This document shows, piece after piece, positions 1 to 11,995 of a DNA stretch of 64,000 nucleotides. The translations under genes and the position numbers were made by a program. A model generated the notes under the pieces. It was not told where the DNA came from, did not search any database, and saw only the letters and a list, made by a program, of their open reading frames with translations. The stretch's first letter is position 1; each line of letters begins with the position of its first letter. Source of the stretch: Berberis thunbergii (Eukaryota > Streptophyta > Magnoliopsida > Ranunculales > Berberidaceae); contig QNQO01009147.1 of assembly GCA_003290165.1 (NCBI GenBank), forward strand, positions 1 through 64,000, in the 5' to 3' direction.

Positions 1-687
1 TATTAAGAACACATTCTCCCAAAATTTATAGGTAATCCAGACAGGAACCGAAGAGAGTGAGCAACTTCAAGGAGGTGCCTATGTTTTCGTTCGACAACAC
101 CATTTTGTTGTGGTGTGTCAACACAATTCCGCTCTAGTAATATGCCAGAGGAAATAAAAAAAAATTGTGAAGGAAGAAATTTAGTTCCATTGTCAAACCA
201 AATTTTTTTCTATCAGGAAGAGAAATTGCTTTTGTACCATATCAGAAAATTTTTTGGATGTGATGTTAAGTTTCTGATTTATGTTGCACAAGGTATACCC
301 ATGTGCACCGAGTAAAATCATCGACAATGGTAAAATAGTATCATGTACCAGTATGTGATGGCGTTGAATATCCTCCCCCAAAGTCACAATATGAGTTCAA
401 AAAGCAACATAAGTTATTGAATGACTTGTAGGTAATGGATTTCTAGTCTTTTTTAGCTAAAGTAAAAATTGTGCAATGATTGGATTTATTTTCTGAAAAA
501 GAAATAGAAATAGAAATATTTTGTAGTAACTCCTTCAACCGTTGGTTAGATGGGTGACAGAGTCTTTGATTCCAAAGGTCATTGTAAGGGAAGATTGGTC
601 GTGATAAGCTTGAATATTGGACAATTTGAAATCCTTGCAGTAGTAAAGTCAATCTTTCTCTTCGCCAATCCCCAATCATTTCTTAGT
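1..687 (-). pseudogene. Copia-type retrotransposon pol fragment (GAG-pre-integrase and integrase), decayed
   Basis: Read on the minus strand, positions ~680-460 encode a GAG-pre-integrase segment containing LWNQRLCHPSNQRLKELLQ (about LWHxRLGHPS in the family). Positions ~330-1 encode an integrase core relic: TWVYLVQHKSET, then WFDNGTKF (the catalytic D of DNG), then [19 protein letters not shown], the typical Copia block with the catalytic E. The pieces lie in different frames with stops between them, so this is not a working gene. The element continues leftwards out of the window; I see no LTR for it here. Family assignment is firm because three consecutive Copia signatures occur in the right order and spacing. 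Confidence 0.85.
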
Positions 688-1040
688 TAATAGGTACAGA
701 AAACACAAAGCCAGAAAGAAATATAGCAGCACAATTATGTGTTTCGGTTAGTTTACTAACTGAAATTAGATTTAAATTGAAAAAGTACACATAAACACTA
801 TGGAGATCAAGGAACTATTATAGTCGAAGTAAGAGCTTGTCATTCCCTATGTGTGTGACATGAGTAGTGGAGTCTTTTAGGCAAATTAACAATATTGATT
901 ATGATCAAGTAACTGTTAAAGTAGGAGTATTTTCCATGTAATCGATTGCTCTTGTATATATTATCTAAGAGTGGGTAAAAAAAATTGAGGAGCGAGTTGA
1001 TTGTACTAATCCATGGTAAGTGATTGAGCACAAAAAACAT
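688..1040. other. No recognisable gene
   Basis: AT-rich sequence between the Copia relic and the first long repeat. It may be upstream pol/gag of the same Copia element, but I could not match it to a domain. Confidence 0.4.
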
Positions 1041-1460
1041 TGATTTTTATGCCTCGTTTACCTCTATATTAGTATCTAGTCATTCTAAAATTAATTAATG
1101 TCTCTATTTGACTCGCATTTGATTACTGTCATAATTTTTGAAAGAAATAGAGAAATTTGTGAAATTCAAAATTATTCTACTATAAATTTGCAATGACAAT
1201 GAACATTGTCGAAATTACGAAATCAATGAAACGTACTAAATTCTAGGCATTTGGGCATGTTCATACCATATAAGGAACAAAAGTTTCATTTCAAAGAACA
1301 TATCATAAAAGTCAAGATTTTGATTCCAATTAGTGGTGATTTATGATAGAGATATGTGATAAGTTGCAAGATAAGAATTTTAAGTGTAGTGCATGCAATC
1401 ATCAAGACAAATAAAACATCAATTCAAAACATATTACAATGATCAAATCAAATAATGTTC

Positions 1461-2042
1461 TAAGGGTGGGCATCCCATCCCGCGATCCCGATTGTTTCAG
1501 GTCATTTTGAACTGTCTCGTCTCATTCTAGAGTGGGATGAGAGCATCCCATCCCGTCCCGAACTTATTTAATATTAATTATAATTAATTTTAATATTTAT
1601 TAGCTCAAATTTTGTGTGTCAAATTAAGTGTGAAATATGAAGTTTTGAGGATTTGTGCCAACTTAACATCACAAATTCTTGTCTTATAGTTTAAAACAAT
1701 AACACTTCCACAGATAACTCCTTAATATGCATAATGATAGAAAATTGACTATAGTATTCATAAATTGATGACGTAAATAAGAACATAAAAACTTACAAAA
1801 AATAAGATCTAGCGTATTGTGGAACAATAAGTAGACCTAATGAGAAGGTTGATAATATAGTATTATAGATTATACGTTTAAATATGTATATAATAATAAC
1901 CCTCTAATTTCACAAAAATCCAACCAAGCTTATTTCGTCTCGTCCCGAACCCGTTTGGGATGGGATGAGGTCTAACTCATCCCGAAGATAAAACAACGGG
2001 ATGGGATTAGGATGAGTCCATCCTGTCCCGTGCCCACCCATA
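1461..2042. mobile_element. hAT-like MITE, 582 bp, inserted in repeat copy A
   Basis: The ends are TAAGGGTGGGCA and, at the other end in reverse complement, TATGGGTGGGCA: 12-bp terminal inverted repeats with one mismatch. Subterminal sequence is built from repeated CATCCCATCCCG/CGGGATGGGAT motifs. The paralogous repeat copy B (around 12,390-12,400) lacks the segment and continues directly from the left to the right flank, which is an empty-site confirmation. The flanking 8 bp (1,453-1,460 and 2,043-2,050) match at 5 of 8 positions, consistent with a decayed hAT target duplication. No coding capacity. Confidence 0.75.
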
Positions 2043-2441
2043 GAATATTTCATTGTCTCGAGTTTTGTCTCACAATGCACACATGTGCAAATGTATCTAC
2101 CCTCAAATTAGGACTCTCTTGATGTATCTATCACTAATTATGACTCCTTTGATTTTATATGATATGATTTGAAGTATAATCAAGGGATTTGTCGGATATT
2201 CCCATTTCTAGTTTTGGAGGAGAATACTAAAAATAGGCTCTCAAACTCTTAGAAAGCAACTCATCATCTCATATACATTTCATACATCTTTTATCTCTAG
2301 CATCACTTAGATTAGTTTGTCTTTTGTTGAAGCTTGTGTTCAAGTCAAGTTTGCTACATGTAAGTTTTTAGTTTTGAATTCAATAAAAGTTATTGTTTTC
2401 TCTCAATGCATTAATTTATCTTTGAATACATCCTCCACCAA

Positions 2442-2465
2442 CCCCCCCCCCCCCCCCTCCCCCCC
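2442..2465. repeat. Poly-C tract
   Basis: A run of 16 C, one T, then 7 C. The equivalent position in repeat copy B (12,791-12,806) also has a poly-C run, so it is part of the repeat family rather than an assembly artefact at one site. Confidence 0.9.
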
Positions 2466-3242
2466 ATTTCTATTCTTAGATTAATTCATCACAATGATAA
2501 TGATATAGATATCATTTTTTTAGATATACTTCTCATCTAAATGACAGGAGATGAAGCCTAATTGAGTGATATAGATATCGTTTTATTAACACAAAAAAAA
2601 CTTGTATAATTTCTACTAATCTTAGATTCAATCAATTAATCAAAATCGTCAAACCGAAATATGGACAAAGAAAGATTATGCGAAATGAAAATAATGATTT
2701 GAAATCATGAATTGTATTTTTTTTTATAGTTCTTTAATTCTTCATGAATTATAATCATTCATTGAAAAATCACCATGAAAAGTGGGTGGTTTAATGATGG
2801 CCAAGGAGCTTCTTTTATAATCGAAAGAGGTAAGTGAAATTCTATCTTAGAAAAGAATTTTCTTTTGAGCATTGGTCTTGAACTAAAAATTAGAGAAATT
2901 TGTGCAAGTGTTTGAAAATATTTATAAAATGTGTTAAAGATTAATCTCTATATAGCTAAGAGGCGGATTCTCCAATCCTTGAGACCTTTATTTTTAATTG
3001 GTTAATTTTTTTAAATAATTTTCATCATCAATTTTCAATAAATTTTTGTTTTAAAAATCTTCTCTCTTTCCCCAAATCTTTATTTTATGATTTCCATTCT
3101 TTGCACTAGTTTTATTTTATTTTCTAAGTGATTTTAAAATTTTATGGTTGAAGAATTTTAACTTGGTGAGTAGCCCTTACAAACAACTTGTATTTTTCTC
3201 AGAACCTTGCAGGTAAATTGATAAGAAAGGGAAAGAAAAACA

Positions 3243-4929
3243 AATGTTGATTTGCTTGGAATTTTAGGCAACAATTATATTCAAGATAATTACGTATTAC
3301 AAAAATCCTTTCAATTCATCCTATTTCATCAGATCAGGGATGCGACATGGTTCCGAAGGACGAACCGTACATGGGCAGTTTGTAAATCAAATGCCATCGT
3401 TGCATATCATCAACCAACGAAAAGATAGCTTAAGAAATTAAAAGTAAACAAAAGACCACATTTTTCCCCATCCCTTTTCTTCCATCCCCTATATATATAT
3501 TTTTTATTTTGTGAGAGATCGGTGACCACTTTTACATTTTATTATTTTTAATGCCTATAATTCGAGTGCAACTTATAATTATTGGACGTTTTTATTTTTG
3601 GTAGATTGTTAGCTTTAGGATAAAATTAATTCACTTCCACTACAAAAAATAAATTAAAAATTTAGTGGAAGTTGTATTTATTTTATTTATGGTTAATACA
3701 ATAGTTTTAATTGATTTAACAAACAAAAGTTGACTTCTTGACCAAGATGAGTAAACTATTTTTGCATCTGTAAATTCTTGAGTTTGTGTTTATTTATTAA
3801 GACACCTACCAAAGTTAAAAAAAAAATTATTTTTTGGGTAACACTATTATTTATTATTTATTTATTTTTTGTAGTGGAGAACCAATAGTGTTGCGGGGGA
3901 GGGAGCAATTTGTTTTACCAAGGAGAAGTAGCTCTCAAAAAACACTTCTCTCTACCCCCATGGTAGAATGAATTAAAATGGTTATTATTGATAAGCAATA
4001 AGTATCCCTTTCAAACACAATGTTTTAGTGGCTTGGGTGCTTAGTGAATTAGAATGGATATTGCTTGGTGTTTGTTTACGTTTCTGCAACTCAACGAACT
4101 CTGTGGTTGCCAATGTTAATAAACTACCATGAACAGAGAGGGCAAACCTAAGCTTATTTTTTAAATTGGTGGGATTTCATCACCCACCTTATGATTCCAG
4201 CTTTGTGAAACCAAAACACTTAATAAAATGAACTAAGATTAGAGCCAAATAGAACGATGATCATAGGACAACCAAGACTAAGGTGAATCTGATGATTTTT
4301 GTGTCGACCAGAGCTAAACGTGGCATTGGGTATAATCATTCAATGAAGTTCGGGAGGCCGCTGCCACATGGGTAACCCAATTGGTACGCCAAGTCACAAT
4401 TATGTTGCAGACCATAAAAAGACATGCTACAATTAATAGTTTTTTTGTTATGAACACATACCTAAGTGCATATTTGACACATTATTCTCATATCAATCGG
4501 TTTATAGAGCAATACCACAAGTACAGTTCTTAATTAGACCACATGATCTCATGTTACTTGTACAATAATCCGGCTTCTTGCAAGCGTAACTTTAACCTCC
4601 TGATTTTGAACGTTATAATGTTGGATACAAGCTTTTAGTATCATACTTTAGCACCCTATCTAATCAGGTGATAAAAGATAACAACGTGACGCCTACTGGT
4701 TTCAAACAATCTTGTCCCTCACAGATTAACAAGACAAAATCCTTTTAAAATGTTGTTCGCTTAGATTAGGCATTTGAGTGATTAAGTGGTGATTGTTGCT
4801 TGTGATTGTCTTTCACACTTTGGTATGTACTTAGATATGGAAAAAGTTGTTAAAAAAGTCAACAATATGTTAGATAGTGTTCCTATACTGCATATACCTA
4901 AGTTTGTGCCATTATAACTTTTACAATAT
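3243..4929. other. Non-coding stretch between repeat copy A and the gypsy relic
   Basis: AT-rich, no ORF of note and no recognisable domain. If the repeats are LTRs, this would be the gag/protease part of the element, decayed beyond recognition. Confidence 0.4.
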
Positions 4930-5350
4930 GAGGAAGAGTTATATTCCTTAGCTTCCATCCTAGCTCAGTCACTAGCGAGTGAATCATTCACAAGCTCTCA
5001 TCATTAATTAGAGCTTAAGCATTTACCCTATGAATTTTGATATGCATTTCTCATTCATGAGGAGAGTTATGCAGTGATTATTGCTTTGGATCTAACTAAG
5101 GAACAAAGTGATAAGTTGTTGGGCTTCGTTAAAGCTCACATGTCAGCCATTGCTTGGAGTATTTATGGCATCAAGGGTGTTGATCCTACTTACTTTATGC
5201 ATTATATCTATTTGGAAGATAAAATCAAAACCTTCAAAGAGCCCTAGCAACGTTTTAATCTCATTTTGAAAGATGATGTAAAAGAAAAATGTTGAAATTT
5301 CTGGATGCAAACATCATCTATAGTATCTTTGATAGCAAATGGGCTGCCTA
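4930..5350 (+). pseudogene. Ty3/gypsy (Athila/Tat-like) reverse transcriptase N-terminal relic
   Basis: Plus-strand translation gives, in order, LELKHLPYEF then YAFL, then SDKLLGFVKAHMSAIAWSI, YGIKGVDPTYFMHYIYLED, and QRFNLILKDDVKEK followed by FLDANIIYSI. This tracks the Athila/Tat consensus leading into the RT domain (LELKPLP..L.YAFL, LL..L..H..AIGW...DIKGI.P..C.H.I.LE, QRRLNP.M..VV.KE, LDAGIIYPIS). Stops and frameshifts interrupt it, and the catalytic part of RT is missing. It lies between the two long repeats in the matching orientation, which supports them being LTRs. Confidence 0.75.
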
Positions 5351-6324
5351 GTCAGTTTATGCATTCATTCATTTATTAACAAAACAATGTGCCACCAATG
5401 TCTATTTGGGGATGATGTATTTTGTGTTAATACATCACCCCCACCAACTCGATCTTTTTCATTGCAGTGACGGTACAAATGTTCAACAAATCACCAAAGG
5501 TAATAAGTTCCAATTGTTATTTTTCACTATCCATTTAATTTTTTTAACACCGGGGATAGTGTTTTATTTGTTTGGATTGGGGAGATTTATCAAAATTCAT
5601 ACATCTTTCGGGAAAAAAATAATTCTAAAGATAAAATAAAATGGTGTGGTATTTAGCTATAATGAGATTGGATTACTGATTCACTACATTTAGGAAAAGA
5701 GATGTTGGAAGTTTATTACTAGAGTAAACATTCCATTTGAGCATTTAGGAACAAAAATTTTGCAAAATGCCAAAGATGTAGTTTGGAATATATAAGTAAC
5801 TTCCTGAAAATCTAAAAGAATGATAGTGGAGACTTTTACCTTGTGAGCTATTAGACCTTTCATTTATTCAGAAGGTTTTTACACAACTTCGAGTCACGTG
5901 ATGAACTTTTTTTTTTGTTGATCACTAGGGATAACATATTTTTTTAGTTAAGGAAAACATAGGTCATATAGTCTAGTTGAGACTTATAACCATTAGCAAA
6001 CCTTAGAAGGTAAATTAGGCATCTCGTCCATCTATACGTTCTTAAAACTATCTTGCTAGTCTGTTCATCCAAAAAAAAAAAAAAAACTTGTTGCCCATTT
6101 ATGTTTCTAAAAAAGTGTTAGGAAGTCTTATGAAGAAAAGGGGAAGAGTGCAAAGTTAAAATCCAAGGTATTAAAAAAAAAAAGAGTTGTGAAGCAGAAA
6201 GTAAACAAAAAAAATGTTGTGAAGAAGAAAGGAAAATAAAAGGAGGTGATTGATGAGTTCCCTATTAAGCTACTTGAATTGCCTATATTTTCATAAACAT
6301 TTCCTTACTTATCATCTATCCCAC
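5351..6324. other. Non-coding stretch before LINE copy 1
   Basis: Short A-runs and AT-rich sequence. One 77-codon open frame (5,406-5,639) has no recognisable homology to me and is probably a relic of the gypsy element. Confidence 0.4.
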
Positions 6325-6339
6325 TACTCATTCAAAAAT
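6325..6339. repeat. Target-site duplication of LINE copy 1 (left)
   Basis: TACTCATTCAAAAAT, repeated exactly at 11,231-11,245 on the other side of the LINE. Confidence 0.92.
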
Positions 6340-6399
6340 CATCATCATCATCATCAAAGCCCATTAACTTGGATTTTGGACTTTGTTTACATGGATTTT

Positions 6400-7070
6400 G
6401 GTTCTCCAAGCAATGCGGTCTTCCCACATATCTTCGCCTAATCTAAGCTCAATAATATCTTCATTCACCGCCTTCATCAAGTTTTCAACAGTCGTCCCCT
6501 CCGTCTACACCCTCCATTAACTTGCCAATCTAGACATTTTCTAATTAGCGTCGTGCTTGGTCTCCTTCGCACATGACCAAATCAAGTTAAACGTATTTTT
6601 CTAATTTTGTCCTCTATGGGCGCTACACCTAAGTATCTCCTAATTCTTTCATTTCGAATTTTATTCTTACGAGTTTTACCACACATCCACCTTAACATAC
6701 GCATTTCTGCTACTGCCATCCTATGTGTATGTTGTCCCGTAGTAGCCCAACATTCTGAACCGTATAATACGGCTGGTCGAACAATTGCCTTATAGCCTTT
6801 CCCTTTTAGCCTTGCAGGCATCCTTCTATCGCATAATACTCCTGACGTCACTCTCCATTTCAATCAACCAGCTTTAATCCTATGGTCTACATCTTCTCCA
6901 ATAGCCCCATTCTCTTGAATTATAGATCCTAGATATTAAAAAGCCTCACACTCTAGGACCTCTACACCTTCGATCTCAATTGCATTACTTCTCCCTCGTG
7001 GTTCACGACCAAAGTTGCACACTAGATACTATGTCTTTGAACAACTAATTCTAAAACCTTTACTTTCTAA
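6400..7070 (-). pseudogene. LINE copy 1: C-terminal RT-associated region
   Basis: The minus strand encodes MKWRVTSGVLCDRRMPARLK, YGSECWATTGQHTH and AEMRMLRWMCGKTRKNKI, the characteristic C-terminal part of plant RTE/L1-like LINE reverse transcriptase proteins, followed by RIRRYLGVAPIEDKIR. It continues the RT ORF of 8,818-10,180 across the inserted solo LTR. Confidence 0.9.
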
Positions 7071-7075
7071 AGCCA

Positions 7076-8817
7076 TGATAGGGGCATAATTATGCTATTT
7101 TTAGTACCATATTTCTATATGTATTATTAGCTATTATTTGTTAATTATGGTACTAATTGCTATTTTCATGTTTGTGTAGGTTTCCAATTACAATACTTTA
7201 AAATAGAAGCAAATTGGCAATTCAGGAATACTAATTGCACAAGGACTTCACACAAACAAGGAAACCACACAAACAAGGAAACCACACCAACAAGGAAACC
7301 ACAGACAGAAGAAAACAAGAATAAAAAGGGGACATACCTGGGTTTGAGAGATCATCCATCGACCCATCGAGCAAGTCGGCCCATCCACTGCAACCATCCA
7401 GTAGAGCATCCCATCCATCGACCCCATGAAGCAATAGCATTGATCCACTGCCTCCATCATCTCCTTTTCCTCCCTGATCATCCTCGCACAAACCCTAGCC
7501 GCCGTCCTCACCCATCATCAACCATCTTCACCGCCCTCATCTACAGCCGCAGACCACCGTCGGACCCCATTCATCTTCTCCTCCTTAAAACCACGGTCCT
7601 TTCTTCCATCCTCTCGCCACAGTCTCTCTCGCTGTCCCTGATTGTCGCCACCCATCGCCACCTCGACAAACCCTAACCACCGTCTCAGTCCCTCGTCCTT
7701 TCCTCTTCGTCCCTTCTTCCCATTCTCAGCCTCGTCATCCCCTTCTCAGTAGAGCTTATCGCGAAGAGAGGTGAAGCAGAGAAACTGAAGAAGCAGAGGA
7801 GGAAATTCGCTAGAGGAAGCAAGAAGGAACAGAGAGGTGAAGCAATTCGCGAAGTGAGGAAGGAAGGAAGATATTTCGCGCTATTCGCACCCCAGTTCCA
7901 CTCAGTACCACCACGGATCAGTGTTTTGTTTTCATCTCTAAACATCTATTTCTCTTAATTTTAGTTTGATTATTGATTATGGATTACTGTTTAAACATAA
8001 TTAATATGTCTAGCTAAACTCCTCTTAGTTAGGGGTGGATTCGAAGCCCCGAACATGTGCTTTATAAATTAGTTGAATTTAATCTTCCTTGCTATTAGTG
8101 ATTGTGTTTTGCTTAACTGCTTTATAGAGAACTTTTCCTTTTATGTTTGTTAAGGTGGCCAACTTAGTAAGCATGCTAGGATTTGGGGCTAGAGTATAGG
8201 AAAATTTCACCTAATTGTTATGATTCTGTATTCGCAAGTAGTAAATACCAAGGAACGTTGGTAAGGTTAAGTCAAAACCTAGGCAAGAACAAGATGCTGA
8301 TCATACTTGTGATTGCCTAGTCAGTGTTCATATTTTCCACAAAACTTAATGATCTTAGATTGCTATTTAACTTGCGATTCCTGTTTAGATAGCATGATAA
8401 GAATAGTTTGAAAGCGACGCTTAGTTTAATTCAACGAACTTGGGAAAATAATAAGATTAATGCAGTGCGGTCACGGTTAGTCTTGAGCATTGTCTCTCAC
8501 GAGTTAGCAAGTGATTATTGAAGATTAATTTATAAGCATATGTTTGGTGTGTGGAGATAAAACCCTTAGCTAATTTCTCATCTTTGTCATCTATTTAGTT
8601 TATTATCTTTACATTAATTTTCGTAGTTATTTTCATAATTTAATTTAGAAAATCCAATCCCCTTTTATTTAATTAATTAGGTTGTTAGTTGTATTTTAAT
8701 TATTATTAGTGTAATTAACACGCCCTCTAATCCCCGGTCTAGAACGATCCCTACTTGTTCTATACTACAAATCACAAAGCAGGGTATTAAGTTGTGTGCT
8801 ACTAAAATAGCGCATCA
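7076..8817 (+). mobile_element. Solo LTR (Ty3/gypsy type), 1,742 bp, inside LINE copy 1
   Basis: Starts TGATAGGGGCAT and ends GCGCATCA, and is flanked by the perfect 5-bp TSD AGCCA at 7,071-7,075 and 8,818-8,822. LINE copy 2 gives the uninterrupted sequence across the same point (38,680-38,690). The 3' CGCATCA end matches the 3' LTR end of the gypsy element at 55,787 (minus strand), which suggests a Tat-like LTR in plus orientation. No internal retroelement sequence remains, as expected after LTR-LTR recombination. Open frames inside (for example 7,344-7,676) are CT/CA-rich low-complexity sequence, not genes. Confidence 0.9.
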
Positions 8818-10180
8818 AGCCACTCGCCACCTATCTAATTTTTGACCTAAACCTGCACTAATCTCATCAATTAAGACAATATCATCTGCAGATAACATGC
8901 ACCAAGGTACATCTTCTTGCAGATGTCTCGTCAGCTCATCCATGATCAAAGCAAATAGATATGGACTTAACGCTGACCCTTGATGTACTCCTGCTGACTG
9001 TGAAAATTCACTGGACATACCACCTACTGCGCGAACACTTGTTACAGCCCCTTCATACATATCTTTAATGATATCGACATAACATCGAGACACTTTCTTC
9101 CTTTCAAGCAACCACAAAATTAACTCCCTGGGGACCCTATCATATCTATGCAAACTCTTACGTGCCTCTCCGTATTTTTCTATGGTTTGTCTAAGCAGGA
9201 AGATGGACTCCATAGTAAACCTACCCGGCATAAATCCAAATTGATTCTCCGAAACTGTGGTTAAACTCCTAAGTCTTCATTCTATAACCCTCTCCCAAAT
9301 ATTCATCGTATGATTCATAAGCTTTATCCCTCTATAGTTCGAGCAATTCTGGATATCCCCTTTGTTCTTATAAATTGGTACGACAATGCTATGCTTCCAT
9401 GAATCTGGCATTTTTCTAGTTTCCAAAATCCTATTAAAGAGCTTAGTTAGCCATTGAATCCCAACTTCTCCCAGACATGTCCATGCTTCAATTGGTATAT
9501 CATCCGGTCCAACGGCCTTCCCTGTCTTCATTCTTTTTAAAGCTTTTCTCACTTATGTGGCACTAACTTTGCGATGGAACACACGATCTCTCCCTTCATG
9601 TGAAGCATACCCCTCCAAGTTTAACTTCCCTACATGTGTTCCATTGAGTAGGTTCCAAAAGTAATCATTCCATCTATCTAAAATAGCTTTATCCTGCATT
9701 AAAACTCTTCCATCCTCATGCTTAACACACTTAACAGGATTCAAGTCCCTAGTTTTTCGTTCTCTAGCTTTAGCTATCTTGAAAATATCCTTCTCCCCTT
9801 CCTTTGTACCTACCCTATTATAAAGATCACCATATGCTCTCTTCTTAGCTTCCCCTACTATTTTACTACTCAACTTCTTAGCTTGCTTATAAAGCTCATA
9901 AGACTTTAGGAACCTATCTTTTTGCCACTCCTTAAATCATCTTTTCTTTTCTGCAATGGTTTGTTGCACATCAGCGTTCCACCACCATGTCTCCTTACCA
10001 ATACACCTCCTTTTTTGACCTCTCCTAACTCTTCCTTCACACATCTGCTTATTCGGTTTTCCAAATATTCAAAAAGATCCGCGCTACTCGTCCTATCGTT
10101 TGGTTCGAGATTCTCCCAACCCTCTGAAACTGACCGGCCACCCAAACTTCTTTCTAAATTTTTGGCACACATTTCCCTGT
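8818..10180 (-). pseudogene. LINE copy 1: reverse transcriptase region
   Basis: Minus-strand pieces 10,172-9,906, 9,873-9,553, 9,552-9,277 and 9,231-8,815 encode, in order, the linker with WWN/CNKPL-like residues, [56 protein letters not shown], and [20 protein letters not shown] ending at SADDIVL. The catalytic FADD box is changed to SADD. Frameshifts and stops separate the pieces. Each has a close counterpart in LINE copy 2. Confidence 0.9.
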
Positions 10181-10229
10181 AAGGTCCACCACTTAGTTCT
10201 CGGTCTAACCTGTTCTATAGCAATACGAC

Positions 10230-11003
10230 CCCTACTCTCCTAGCAGCCTATGTTGGTTTGTCAGACACTCCCCTGGTATAACCTTACAATTTTTACACCT
10301 ACCTAAATCTTGTCTCCTAACAAGAAAATATTTAATTTGATGTCTATTGCACCCACTCGCAAAGGTCACCAAGTGATTTTCCCTCTTCTTATAAAAAGTA
10401 TTTACGATCCCAAAATCTTGAGCTAAAACAAAATCTATAATAGAAACCCCCGTAGTGTTTCGATCCCCAAATCCTTGACCTCCATGTACCCTCTCATACC
10501 CAACTCTATCCTTACCAACATGGCCATTCAAATCCCCTGCCTAGGAAAACCCTATTGGAAGAGGGAATTCCAAGAACTAACTTTTCTAAAGAGTCCCAAA
10601 AATCCTTCTTAGTCTCCTCGTCCAAACCCACTTGGGGTGCATACGCACTAATAACATGCATATCTCTAGTTCTAAAGTTAATTTAATACTTATGATTCTA
10701 TCCCCAAACCTCCTAACGTCGATTACTGCATCCTTAAAAACTTTATCTACCACTATTCCCACCCCGTTAGTTTAACCCTCCTCCTAAATCTTTAGCCTCG
10801 TTCACCTTCCATTTTGTCTCTTGAAGGCAAACTATATTTACTTTCCTCCTACGCAGGGCATCCACTAATTCTATTGTCTTACCTGTCAATGTTCCTATGT
10901 TCCAAGATGCTAATCTAATCATTCTATCTCTATCTTTAACCTGGACTAGCTTCTTTACTCGCCCCCGTCCAGAATGGTGCAAGAACCCTTGCCTATTTAA
11001 CAC
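10230..11003 (-). pseudogene. LINE copy 1: APE-type endonuclease region
   Basis: Minus strand 11,003-10,767 encodes RLASWNIGTLTGK and CLQETKWK (the N and E motifs of APE-like endonucleases). After a decayed middle, 10,531-10,232 encodes NGHVGKDRVGYERVHGGQGF. The final SQIDYF motif of copy 2 reads HQIKYF here, so the catalytic D is lost. Non-functional. Confidence 0.88.
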
Positions 11004-11230
11004 TATAGTCGGGCATCACTACAGCGCACCTTGCTCATTTGTCATGACACCCGAGCGTAGGTGCAGCGCGTCGCTTATAGCGGGGGACACCCTATCCTTC
11101 TACATTAATCTTTTTAACCAAATTCCATGAAAAGGAATGTGATTAGTTTTTTACGGTTGGCTATCACAAGCCTAACACCAACCCTCCTCCTTTATCCGGG
11201 CTTGGGACCGGCTGTTGCAACGGACGGAAT

Positions 11231-11245
11231 TACTCATTCAAAAAT
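11231..11245. repeat. Target-site duplication of LINE copy 1 (right)
   Basis: TACTCATTCAAAAAT, identical to 6,325-6,339. It runs into an AAAT microsatellite. Confidence 0.92.
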
Positions 11246-11995
11246 AAATAAATAAATAAATAAATACAAGCTAGGTTTAATATTTCTTAGAGATTTCCTA
11301 ATTAACCCTATGATAAAAGTATGTAAGAAGTAGAGAATATATGAGAAGGCTCTATGGTGACTAACTCGACATTTTCGCAAGTGATCGATATTCCTTCCAT
11401 GCATGGGACTATTATTCTCTATTGTTTGTTTGTTCTTATGTGCAAGTGAGACGTTTGAATTTTAACATTTACTCTTTTCCTCACATGCAAGAGAGAAAAT
11501 ATCTAAACAATCTCAGAGTGGTCATTTCAGAAAGATAAACTAGTGAGTTTTGAAGTTAAGGCGACTATTCCAAATGTAGATTAGCATGTACCTTACTTTG
11601 ACAAGAAAAATTGCATGTTTTTGGTTATTCACACACATACACCTTATTCCAAAGTTTCTCAGTCGTAATGTTCAATTTAGTAGCAAACAACATATGCCTA
11701 TTGTCTTCATTCTGATTGAATAACGTATATTCTCTTAATACATTTTTTTTTCTTTTTTCATAAAAAATGTTTGTGATTGTTCATCTTGGATACCTTTAGG
11801 AGGCTAAAACTCTTCATTTAGTGTCAATCTAGAGGTTCAAGGTTTTGTTGCACATCATAACTGCAATCGAGTCATGCTACTGAAAGTGACCTTGAGCTCT
11901 TTGTGAAGTTTAGGAATGATAAAAAATTGTATTGTGAGATTATCTCTCTTTTTGCTCCTCTTTGCTCTGGGATTAGAAAAAGGTTGTTTGGGGTT
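11246..11995. other. Non-coding stretch between LINE copy 1 and repeat copy B
   Basis: Joins to 6,324 when the LINE is removed. Contains an AAAT microsatellite and no recognisable domain. The GGGATTAG/GGGGTTTGG purine-rich segment just before 11,996 could be a polypurine tract if copy B is a 3' LTR; this is weak. Confidence 0.35.

Larger units (their letters stand above)
1041..3242 (+). repeat. Long diverged repeat, copy A; candidate 5' LTR of an Athila-like element
   Basis: Aligns in the same orientation with 11,996-13,445 over nearly its whole length once the MITE at 1,461-2,042 is removed (about 1.6 kb). Shared landmarks in order: CTCTATTTG near the start, GGCATTTGGGCATGTTC, AATAAAACATCAA, GTTTTGTCTCACAATG, a TATA-like promoter region followed by CTCTCAAACTCTT, a T-rich stretch with a CAATAAAAG polyadenylation-like signal, a poly-C tract, then AAATTGATAAGAA at the end. 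Boundaries TG at 1,041 and CA at 3,242 are my best estimate from where similarity to copy B fades. The TATA then AATAAA order suggests plus orientation. I found no convincing primer-binding site after 3,242. Confidence 0.55.
6340..11230 (-). mobile_element. RTE-type LINE copy 1, near full length, interrupted by a solo LTR
   Basis: Flanked by a perfect 15-bp TSD. On the minus strand it begins at 11,230 with the same GGCCGGTCCCAAGCC-type 5' end (up to small differences) as LINE copy 2 at 41,165, and ends at 6,340 after GGGCTTTGATG with a short TGA-triplet tail, as expected for RTE-like non-LTR elements. Removing the solo LTR (7,076-8,817 plus one 5-bp TSD) leaves about 3,144 bp. It has a single ORF layout, an APE-type endonuclease then reverse transcriptase, broken by several frameshifts. 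Compared with copy 2 it has lost the F of FADD and carries more lesions, so it is probably older. Confidence 0.93.

Noticed and set aside
7344..7676. 110-codon plus-strand open frame rich in His, Pro and Ser
   Set aside because: It lies wholly inside the solo LTR, is low complexity and has overlapping open frames on the other strand; no domain.
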